Below are positions 1 to 9,432 of a stretch of 64,000 nt of DNA, piece by piece. The notes under the pieces were generated by a model. It had not been told where the DNA came from. It worked only from the letters and a program-made list of their open reading frames with translations, and searched no databases. How positions within the stretch are numbered: position 1 is the first letter of the stretch; the number at the start of each line of letters is the position of its first letter. This DNA comes from Lantana camara (lineage: Eukaryota > Streptophyta > Magnoliopsida > Lamiales > Verbenaceae), in NCBI GenBank assembly GCA_037501455.1, contig CM074855.1:26933001-26997000 (forward strand). The letters are read 5' to 3'. A program made the position numbers and the translations under genes.

Positions 1-97
1 TGCTTTTCTACGTTTAATTATAGATTCAATGTTGGTGCAGATTCAAAATTGCTGCTCAGGAGTCTAGACTGACGAATTCCTAAGCTGATCCGAATCT
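1..97 (+). pseudogene. Remnant exon of a tandem monooxygenase copy
   Basis: Positions 41-97 are a 57-bp match, with several substitutions, to exon 3 of the monooxygenase gene downstream (2054-2110). The preceding 40 bp also resemble the end of that gene's intron 2, including the acceptor AG. Read in the same frame, the copy has TAA at 81-83 where the intact gene has GAA. The intact copy is followed by a GTGAGT donor; here the next bases are GTCGTT. No neighbouring exon is seen downstream, because a long inverted repeat begins at 98. I infer a broken tandem duplicate; its other exons, if any, lie left of the window. Confidence 0.75.
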
Positions 98-963
98 GTC
101 GTTACTCCGGTAAAGATGATGATCACAACTCTCAGGTGTCTGCATTCTCAGTTTCCCTATCGGATATTTATAGATATTTATGCTCTTCATCTACACGTGA
201 GTAAACTATACTATTCCACCAATAACTAGATCAAGTAAAAAATCGTTTGTGGATGCTGTAATAGCCAACGAAACACTTTGTGTTGTTGCATATATGATAT
301 ATCTATATAAAAGAAAATGAAAGAAAAAATAAGACAAGTTCAAGAACATGAAACATGTACAAAACCTTAATTTATCAACATGGAGAATATATTGGCCAAT
401 TTGAAATATTCATTGCTCTTTAATTTCATGTTGAGCTTGTTTATTGTGATCTAATTCTTGATTGGTCACATTAACCAAATCGAGTGAGTCCACTTCTTCG
501 AAGGACTTTAAAGTAGCCACTTTGTCACTTTGAAGTCCTTGAGGAAGTCGACTCATTCGAGTTGCATAATGTGATCAATGAATAATTAGATCACCATGAA
601 CAAGTTCAAATGAAAGAGCAAGCATTATGTCAAATTGGGACAATACATTTCTCCCTCAACTTAAAGTACGGATAGTTGGTTTTTGTTTTGATAAAATTAA
701 GGCTTTGTATATGTTACATGATTTTGAACTTGTCTTTTTTTTTTTCTTTCATTTTCTTTTATATAGGTATGTCATATATAAAACAGTACAAAGTGGTTGT
801 TGGTTATTACATCATCGACCTCGATTCTTTACTTAATCCAATGGCTAGTGGAATATTATAGTTTGCCCACTTGTCAATGAAACATAAATATTTATAAATA
901 TCCTATAGGAAACTGAGAAAGCAGCCAGTTGGGATCATCATCTTTGCTGCAATTAATAACGAC
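98..963. repeat. Long imperfect inverted repeat (foldback)
   Basis: The left arm, about 98-514, is an imperfect reverse complement of the right arm, about 527-963. Matching landmarks are GTCGTT at 98 with AACGAC at 958, AAGATGATGATC at about 113 with GATCATCATCTT at about 933, and a GAAAATGAAAG-type block with CTTTCATTTTC. At the centre, AAGGACTTTAAAGT (501-514) faces ACTTTGAAGTCCTT (527-540) across a loop of about 12 bp. No convincing TSD was found. No coding potential is evident; the short ORFs here are not supported. It could be a foldback/MITE-type transposon or an inverted duplication. A transcript would fold into a long hairpin. Confidence 0.85.
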
Positions 964-1444
964 AACTCTTGATCGATTGAAAAAAATTTTTGGTTCTAAT
1001 TCAAGAGAAAATTGCTAAAAGCAGAATCGGCATATCCGATAAAATAGAATGAATTGAGACAATATTTTATAAATAGGTAATTATCTTGCATTTTACAGCT
1101 TCTTGATAGTATGTGTTCTGATGAGGTTTTAATAATAAAAATCCCCTCATTTCTAATTATTTTGTCACTTTTTTGCTGCTATGAGTTTCTCAACTTTCCT
1201 CGGTATTTTAATTTTCTTCATGAGTCAAAAAAAACTTTTGCAAATGCATGCACTTTTGCTAGTTTTCTACTTTTCTTTTTGCATCAAGTGTTTCATTTCA
1301 GAGGTTTCGCAAAAAGCGGTAAAAGTTGGGAATCGAAGAAAAACCTTTCTAATATAAACCACCTTAAAATAATATTGTAGTTTACACATAAATTTATTTT
1401 ATTAAGACATATAGAAAATGTAAGGTTTTAATCATTAAAGAAAA

Positions 1445-1490
1445 GGGCGGCGCATGAAGTGCATGCGGCGGCAGCCGCCGCCCTTGACCG
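1445..1490 (+). promoter_or_regulatory. GC-rich hairpin with GCC-box, upstream of monooxygenase
   Basis: A 45-bp GC-rich island sits in very AT-rich DNA about 110-150 bp upstream of the monooxygenase ATG. It holds a perfect 8-bp inverted repeat, GCGGCGGC (1465-1472) and GCCGCCGC (1474-1481), with a 1-nt spacer. It includes AGCCGCC at 1473-1479, the GCC-box core bound by AP2/ERF transcription factors in plants. A regulatory role is inferred from position and motif only. Confidence 0.45.
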
Positions 1491-1598
1491 GTTAAGTCAT
1501 ATTAAATAATATATTATTTCTAATTATTAAAAAGATACATAAATGTATATATATGTATGTATATATTGGTTATGAAAACTCGTAACATATGTTGAAAA

Positions 1599-4376
1599 AT
1601 GGACTATACTGGAATCAATGAAGACATTGTAATACTGGGTGCTGGTCTTGCTGGGCTAACTACTGCTTTAGGACTTCACAGGTATGCATAGATATATGTT
1701 TATATGTGTGTATATACACACAATGAGGGCGTATTAAATGGGATGAATTTGATTTGTAGGTTGGGATTGCGAAGTGTGGTTCTTGAATCGTCTGAAAGCT
1801 TAAGAGTTACTGGGCATGCTATTACCTTGTGGGCTAATGCTTGGAGGGCACTTGATGCCGTTGCTATTGGGGACATTCTTCGAGAGAAATCTACTCAGAT
1901 TCTTGGGTAATTCATGTTAGGTTCTTGATTTCAGTTGCTCGCTTTCTATACACAGCATTTTTTTTTTTTGTTTTGTCTTCTGTATTGTTGTTTGTTAAGT
2001 TAAATTGTATGCTGTTTTCCGATGTTAACTTGTAAATTTAAATGTTGGGGTAGATTCAAAATTGCATCTCAGGAGTCAAGCCTGACGAATTCTGAAGCCG
2101 ATGTGAATTTGTGAGTTTTCTGTGATTGATGATGTGCATATGCTTTGATTTCTCAGTATAAGTTGATAGTGGGGACTAATTGCACGACAGCTGTTTGTTG
2201 AAAATCCTATTAGCTTTTAGTGGTGTTTTTCAGTCATGGCTCTCAGCTTTTAGAAGTCTTAAAAATCCTATCTTTGCTCTGTATGTTGAATTCGGAGAGG
2301 TTGCGTTTGAATTGAGAGATTTGAATTTGAAGTAGGGATTTCAAATGATTCTATTGATGGGTAGACCAGGAGTTGAAAGGATTTGAAGTTCATTGTGTAA
2401 TGGCATTATCCAGACAAGTTTAACGAATATGTTATTACATAGGGACTATTACACCGACATACCTTGATGTTTGACCTAACTACACAAGCCTCCCCTGATA
2501 TTCCCTGAAGTTTGGCTAATGCATGCTATCATAGTCATGAATTTAAAGTCAAATATTAATCAGTAAGTAACAAAGAAAAACAAGGTATTCTTAAGAAATT
2601 AGAGACGGTGTCATCAAAATTTAGCGATGGATGCAGTGCAAATTCTTTGTCGGGGGAAGTCTTTGTAATTTCTCAAACCTTAGGAGAAGTTTGTGTGATT
2701 AAACCAAACTTCTGGGATATGTTGGTGTCATTATCCCTATTGTATAATTGTTGGAAATCCTTATCTTTAAATCCATCAGCAAACACAACCTGAAAATTTT
2801 GCTTAATGCAGTGGCAAGTTAGAAGTCCGTTGTGTTAGAAGGAGAGATTTATTACAAACTTTAGAGACAGAACTGCCACAAGGAACAATCAAATATTCTT
2901 CCAAGGTTGTTTCAATTGAGGAATCGGGGAAATTTAAACTGATTCACCTTGCAGATGGTTCGGTTGTGAGAACGAAGGTAAACAGCCCTTGCAATTTAAA
3001 ATAGACGCTGATTCTTAATTTTATTCCAACTGACTATATATTTCTTGACGATGTAAGGTGTTGATTGGTTGTGATGGAGTAAATTCAAAGGTTGCTAAGT
3101 GGTTGGGGCTGCAGAATCCAGTTAGTGCAGGGAGATCAGCAATAAGGGGCTTTGTCGACTATCCAGATGGCCATGGCTTTGAGCCAAAGTTCCACACATA
3201 TTTTGGAGGAGGTTTACGGTGCGGTTTTGTTCCTTGTGATGGCAAGAGCTTATATTGGTTTTGCACTTTCAGACGATCTGTTTTCAAATGTGAGCCATGA
3301 TCATGTATTCTACTTCCATTTTCTGATTAGGGATTGCCAAGAATTTACTTGAGTGGTGAAATTCAATTGGAATAGTTACACTGACGTACCATAGGTTTAA
3401 CATAATTATACCAACTTCCCCAAGGGTTTGAAGAACTACAATAATTTCGCCAGTACAAGAATTTAATTGGGTCGGTAAATTTGAAAGCAACTTTTCTAAT
3501 TTTTATGAACATCATATATTTTCTCTGCCATTTACTGGTCTATATTCGACGTTAAATTCATATCTGTAATTCCATGTGTTAGGTCAAACCTTGGGCCATG
3601 TCAGGTAAGATTTTGTAATTTCTTAACCTGCTGGAAAAGTTTAAGTAAGTAGGGAAAATCTCAGGGTATGCCAGTGTAATTATTATCCCAATTAAATTCT
3701 AGAAAAAGATATATTTCAAATTTAGCTTTATATTACTTTAAAACACTCATGCAGCTGCTTCTACTAGCCTCTTTGATCTTTCAAACTTGTCACAACATAA
3801 TACTATGTCTGACATAATTCTTTGTTTAAATTTTCTATAGATGATGAAGATGAGCAAAATCCCTTGTCAATGAAGCAATTCGTGCTTAGTTGTATTCGTG
3901 ATGCCCCAAAAAGAGTATCGGATGTTATAGAGAGAACTGAGGTGGATGACATGACATATGCTCCTTTGAAGTTCAGATTACCATGGAACATTTTGTTTGG
4001 AAATATAGTAAAAAACAATGTTTGTGTAGCTGGGGATGCTCTTCATCCTATGCCACCGGATATAGGTCAAGGCGGCTGCTCATCTTTAGAAGACGGTGTC
4101 ATTCTTGCGAGATGTATCGCGCAAGCCATGCCCACAAAACCAACAGCCAATAGAGACGAAGAATATTATGCGAACTTTGAAAAGGGTCTTGTAAATTACG
4201 CGAAAGAGAGGAGATGGAGAAGTTTTAGTCTTGTGAGCACAGCTTTTGTGGTTGGTTTTGTGCAGGAGAGTGATAGTAAGGTGATGAGCTTTCTGAGGAA
4301 GAAGTTCTTGTCTGGATTTACTGTTGGTACTGTGGTGAGAATGGCTGGATTTGATTGTGGAAAGTTAGTTACTTGA
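1599..4376 (+). CDS. FAD-dependent monooxygenase (plant MO1/MO2-like)
   Basis: Six exons can be joined with intact frame and GT-AG borders: 1599-1681, 1760-1906, 2054-2110, 2812-2977, 3058-3289 and 3841-4376, giving 1221 nt or 406 aa, a normal length for the plant salicylate-hydroxylase-like flavin monooxygenase family. The N-terminus has the dinucleotide-binding loop VILGAGLAGLTTAL, which contacts the ADP part of FAD. The middle has the DG motif (LIGCDGVNSKVAKWLG). The C-terminal exon has the second FAD motif VAGDALHPMPPDIGQGG. Members use NAD(P)H and O2 to hydroxylate small, often aromatic, substrates; the substrate here is unknown. No signal peptide is obvious. The start was chosen because the glycine-rich strand begins 11 residues later. 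MITEs lie in introns 3 and 5, and a GCC-box island lies just upstream. It appears functional. Confidence 0.9.
2442..2737. mobile_element. MULE-type MITE in intron 3 of the monooxygenase
   Basis: A 296-bp element starts GGGACTATTACACCGACATA and ends with the imperfect reverse complement (TATGTTGGTGTCATTATCCC). It is flanked by a degenerate 9-bp duplication, TATTACATA (2433-2441) and TATTGTATA (2738-2746), matching at 7 of 9. The termini and TSD length suggest a Mutator-derived MITE. It has no coding capacity and is related to the copy at 3369-3689. Confidence 0.65.
3369..3689. mobile_element. MULE-type MITE in intron 5 of the monooxygenase
   Basis: A 321-bp element of the same family as 2442-2737. 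It begins GGAATAGTTACACTGACGTA and ends GCCAGTGTAATTATTATCCC, an imperfect terminal inverted repeat. The flanking 9-bp duplication is AATTCAATT (3360-3368) and AATTAAATT (3690-3698), matching at 8 of 9. No protein is encoded. Confidence 0.7.
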
Positions 4377-5454
4377 TTGTTGCAACGAGGGATGTGTGTA
4401 CTTGATATGTTGAGGGATTAATGAAGACTTTGAGCAAGTTTTAAAGAGAATTGCTTGTTGCCGGGAATTCTCTTAGTTTCAAAAATTACACTGTCGCTAC
4501 TTATAATTGCTAATGAATTATAAATCCTCTCTTTATTAGTCCATGTTAGAACTACTTTCAATTATAGTTGATGTGCGGTAGCAATTAGGCCTATAAATTG
4601 GCGGGTATTATTCAGACCCAATGTTATCCATTATTTAAGGTTGAATTCAGACCCTACCCAAATCCATTATAAGTAGCAATGTTATCCAAACTATAAGTAC
4701 GTACCATATTATCATTTCGTGCTTCTCAAACTAATTCCGATAGAAAAGCCAAAATCATCAATATTTGCCGGCATTCCAACCCTTCTACTCATTCTGTGTC
4801 ATATTTACTTAGAATAATTTTCGTCCCCTAAAATTTCTCTGTACAACGAGATTTCCCCACAAAATTCCTTAATCTTATCCCAAAACTCACAATACTCTGT
4901 GTTTTCTAACCCAACACTTATGAATCATACGTTTTGGGGGAGTGAGTCCCATACATTCGGCCAAGCACATTGCGTCAATCATTCAGCAAGCCAAAATTCA
5001 CGCACGCTTGTTGAAATTAAGTCACGTAACATCTTTACGGACAAAAACCAACTTCTCATAAATTAATATAAAGGACTCCTATGCTTGTACACATTATTGA
5101 AACCCTCAAAGCCAAAGACCTCCATCTTACACGCATCAAACTTGGTCTTCACGAAACCAAGATTTCGAATCAGAACCCCAAATGAGGCTTTGATATCAAT
5201 TGTCACAAGTGAAAATTTTAAGTAAAAAATTATCCCTGTGAAACTGTATCTCTTATAGTTAGCAATAGGTTGTCATTTCTAATGCAACGACACTATTAAA
5301 AATATTATTTTGTTATGTTGTGTTGTGTTGGACATTCGTGTCAAATATTGTATTTGACACTTTTCACCAGAAAAATTTAGTAAAAAATTTGTTAATATTC
5401 CACATTGAAAAAAAGATCATGTGCTAATTAATAAATACAAGACAACTTTCATCT
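4377..5454. other. Intergenic, no gene seen
   Basis: This is the 3' flank of the monooxygenase followed by AT-rich DNA. I see no coding region, RNA gene or clean repeat. The 5' edge of the LINE may lie anywhere from about 5400; recognisable ORF1 coding begins near 5460. Confidence 0.6.
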
Positions 5455-7140
5455 TATTAACTAGCTTTTGAGATGAGTTGACAGGTGAAGATTTCTCAAA
5501 GGAGCCCCATGGACTTTTGAGAAAAATCTCATTGTCTGCAAATCCATAGATGTCAATGAAGACCCGCTCACAGTGAACCTTGTGCAATGCGATTTCCATG
5601 TTCTTATCCACGGTCTCCCACTAGCTAAGCGCAACCCAATCATAGCCAAGTACATAGGAAACAAAAACTTGGCACTTTCAGAGAAATTGATAGCAGCACT
5701 AAGAATGGGTATAGTTTCTCCTCAGTCCTCCGCATTCGTGTAGGATTGGATGTCACAAAGCCTCTTTGCAGGGCCATGAAGATCCGAAATAAAAAAGGAG
5801 ATGAGGAGATTCTGGTCACCTTCACTTTTGAGAAACTTCCAAATATCTGTGGCAAATTGGATCATCTAGCTAAGATGTGCCCTAAACAATGCGAACAAGG
5901 CTTCAAGGATCCTTTTGGTCCTTGGCTCAGAGCAACGGCGACGTCAACGTGCTCCAGATGGAAGGGAGGCACCGCCGGTCGCTCCTCTTTTACTCCCTAG
6001 CCAATCTTCACAGGTCCCAAAGAAATTGACAATGACAGTTCCGAATTACGAGCCCCCTCTGCTCAAGAATCAGTCCACCTAATTTCCATCTTACCTCTGC
6101 ACCTATGACCTAACAGATGAACCACACCAAACCTGTCACCCTACTACATGTAACCCACAACAAAAGTCCACCCATTACCTTTCTAGCAACCCTGTTGACC
6201 AAAATCCCAAATTACCCAACCTCCATTGTGCTTTCCCATTTCAAATTGAGTATAATCCTGTTAGTTGTCCTCCGCAATCTGCACCCACTTCTTCTCTCAA
6301 TGACAATGAGGCTCCCTACGTTTCCAATCCAAATTTCCCTAATTCTAATCTGGACCCAACCTCACTTGGAAATAAGATGGGCCTTGGAAATGGCCAGACC
6401 CGTCACTCAATTTTGCAGACCCATATTCCCGCAAGCCAAGCTTTTCTTTTAGTGCAATGGCCATCAATTGCATCCAAAGCCCACAACCAAATCTTGTTTC
6501 TCCCATGATTATTGACGTTAACACTACTAAGCTGGCCCATTTGATTAATTCTGTATCAATAACCTCTTCCCCAATTGTTTCAACCCATAATAACACTTTC
6601 ACCTCAAATCCATGAAACCCCTCCCGTAACAGTTTCTCTATCGCTCAACCCCTACAAAATCTGCAAACCCAGCCTCACACAATATGATAGAACACATGAG
6701 TGCTCCACTCTCAGAGACCTCTAATCCGAACCTTTCCATCACTGAAAATTCGCTCTCTAAATCGCCGGCCACAAAACTCTCTCTGAACTCCAACTCATCC
6801 TCTCCTCACACAAACGAAGACATCACTTTCAAATCCGAAGGTTTAATCAATGTTCCTGTCACAATTGACAATCATATTTCCATGGCTCTCCTATTCACTG
6901 CAACTACTGCACCATCCCTGAATACAGGCCCAAAAAGAACTCGTAAGAAACCATACTAAATCTCGCCCATCTTCCACTCGAAATACCTCTGCTACAAGCA
7001 CTTACGCAAACAACTTTGAGAAAAGAAAATTATCTTCCTTCCTGACTGAGCCTCCTTTTCTGTCTAATCACAAAAAACGCCCAACTTCCCTAGATAACAC
7101 TACTTTCGTATGCAATCTCGGTCCGGCGGAGGCTGCTTTC
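5455..7140 (+). pseudogene. LINE ORF1 (DUF4283/zinc-knuckle RNA-binding protein), decayed
   Basis: Near 5505-5700 a frame reads APWTFEKNLIVCKSIDVNED followed by a DFHVLIHGLPLAKRN block, the DUF4283 region of plant L1 ORF1 proteins. From about 5740 another frame reads GLDVTKPLCRAMKIRNKKGD and then FEKLPNICGKLDHLAKMC, the typical CCHC-like knuckle that follows DUF4283. The knuckle is imperfect, its first ligand pair being altered. The rest, to about 7140, is the Ser/Pro/Thr-rich variable tail in shifting frames. ORF1 proteins coat LINE RNA to form the retrotransposition particle. Stops and frameshifts show it is dead. Confidence 0.75.
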
Positions 7141-8284
7141 CCCATGAGTCTCTTATTTTGGAACTGTCGAGGTTTGAGAGGACCTCGCACAGTTCAAGAA
7201 CTTGGGGCGCTACTTGAAGTCCATTCTCCCATCATCGTTTTCTTGTCAAAAACGAAGTGCCGGTATCGAAGAATTGAGTATTTGAAATCTAAGTTCAACA
7301 TGTTCGGAGTGGGGGTGGATGCAGTGGGCCGCCGGAGTGGAGTCCTCGCCTTACTGTGGCAAACAGAGATTGAAGTGACCCTTCTCAGTTTTAGCCGTAA
7401 CCATATTGATGTCGTTGTTTCAATTGATTCCGGAAAACTTTGCTGGCGCCTTACTGGTTTCTATGGTAATCCGGAGCATTCTCGACGGCATGAATCATGG
7501 AAAATCCTAATTGTTGGAAAACAACAGAGTTAAATAACGGAAGTTTAAAAAAAAATTCCAAAAATGATCGTGATCTTGCAATGTTCGTTTCAAAACTTAT
7601 GGGATTATAAGAAACTTACAACAATTGAATCTTTCTTCAAACGTTTTGAGCCGCCCTCAAATGTTCTTCATGCGGTATAAATCCCCGTTTCTTGATCGAT
7701 TCTTTCTTCGAGATTCCAAAGTAGAAATCCTCTAGAGTATTAATCCACACCAACCTATATTCTCATGTTAGTGAGTATGCTAGTACTATAACATGCATAT
7801 TAAAGAAACGAGAAAAAGAGAGCAAGAGAATTATCCCTAAAATTCCATGAAGTTTGGACGTGATCTCACGTGTAAGCCTCAAATTTTCGAATCCCTTAGT
7901 CCTTTTATAGGCTAGGGTTCGAAACCCTACAAGCCCCTTAGTCCTTTTATAGGCTAGGATTCGAAACCCTACTTGCTTGTAGGAGATGTTCTCCCACTTT
8001 GACTTTTCTTCTATTCTTTATTTCTCTCAAAGTAAAGAATGTCTTATACTCTTATCTAAAATAACATATTTATTTTCTAGAGAAAGAGCTCGTAACTAAT
8101 TTAGGAATACTTAATTATTCTAGTAATAATTAAATATCTCATCCTAATAATATTTATTCTAATCATATTAGAATTAATACTTCATTAGAATAATATAATA
8201 GAAGATATTTATTTATTTATTTATTCTAATCAAATTAGAACAACTAAATAATTAAATACTTAGAATTAATTCTCCAATTAATTC

Positions 8285-9055
8285 TGATCTGGCTCAAATC
8301 TGGTCGATCTGACATGGTCGATCCGGCTGTCAGATATGGGTCAATCAGTCAAGAATTTGTTTGAGTGGGTTCTTTATCGACCTGAAAGCACTAGCAAACG
8401 TGAGTTCGAAACCAACTTGGGGGACTTGGGGTTTGACCCAAGGTTGGCACTCCGACGCTCAAGTCAGTAATGGGGCTCTTTAGAGAGAGAATAAATGCAA
8501 TTGAATGCGTATTAAAGGCTTACCAACTACAGTTCAAAGGGCGAGTATTTATAGCCAGGGCCAAATAACACAGTAGTGTGTGTACTGTAGGTGTGCATTA
8601 ATGGCGTTGCCAGTCGTCGATCTGGATGTCGGACGATGGAACTGGCTTGAGGCGGGTCGTCTGTACCTTCTTTCCCCTTTGAGTAAAAGCAGGGACTGAC
8701 GGTCATTAATGAACCATAGTACGCCTGTTCCAGGGAATGAGAAGGGTACACGTGTCCCGACAGGAGTGCTTTTACAGTATTCGGGTGTCCGGTGACGTAT
8801 GATATCGATCTGTAGATCGATGTTGCCTTCCGGGATCCTTAATGCTGTATCTTCGTAGAAATGGAGCAGATCGATCTGAAGATTAAGCTGGCTACTAAAA
8901 TCGATCTGATGATCTGATGGTCTCATGAAGATCTGATGATCTGAGGACCTGGTATCGATCTGATGATCTGTCCAAAAGTTTGTCCGAGTTGGCGCGGGGC
9001 CTACGTGGCGCCCACGTGGGCGTGCCACGTGTCCTCGTATTATTATGCCATGTCA
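8285..9055 (-). repeat. Tat element 3' LTR
   Basis: 771 bp, the partner of 26136-26906. On the minus strand U3 opens with three ACGTG/CACGTG cores within about 35 bp (9003-9033), G-box/ABRE-like. Next come several GATCTGATGATCTG-type short repeats (about 8870-8965), then a TATA box (CTATAAATA on the minus strand, about 8549-8558). Confidence 0.9.
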
Positions 9056-9070
9056 GAGGCCCCCCAAATT
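9056..9070 (-). other. Polypurine tract of the Tat element
   Basis: Next to the 3' LTR the minus strand reads AATTTGGGGGGCCTC, a purine-rich tract in the expected place for plus-strand priming. It supports the minus orientation. Confidence 0.7.
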
Positions 9071-9290
9071 ACCAGTGTGAAGTTTCACGGTGGTAATTTC
9101 ATCGATCTGGCATTGGGTAGGGGAACCGTTGTGACCGTTTGAATCGATCTGCCCCTCCAAAAATGGGGTGCGACTTTTGAGTTTATCGAGCTGACGCCGT
9201 ATTTAATGCGACGTGACCTTTGAGGGAGGTGGCGTGTCCGGGGTAATAATGGCGTCGTTTCGCATTTCGAGACGTTACTTTTTCAACCCC

Positions 9291-9298
9291 TATAAATA
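9291..9298 (+). promoter_or_regulatory. TATA box of the antisense gene
   Basis: CCCCTATAAATAAAGG around 9287-9302 is a strong plant TATA box on the plus strand, 142 bp upstream of the antisense gene's ATG and just outside the 3' LTR. It implies a promoter separate from the LTR. Confidence 0.65.
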
Positions 9299-9432
9299 AA
9301 GGTTCACCCCTTCTGCCTCATTTCACCACTCTCATATTCAAAGATTTCGAACTGCTCCTGCCTTCATCAGCTCGTTAGCGGCCGTAGCTTCGAACTCCGC
9401 CTAAGGTAAAATATTTTCCCTTACCAATCTTT

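Noticed and set aside
5322..5346. Similarity between about 5325-5340 and the reverse complement of about 35068-35085 as LINE target duplication
   Set aside because: About 15 bp match only in inverted orientation; a LINE target duplication must be direct.
8549..9028. 159-aa minus frame repeated at 26400-26879
   Set aside because: It lies wholly inside the Tat LTR U3, made of short GATCTGATGATCTG-type repeats; it duplicates only because LTRs are duplicated.
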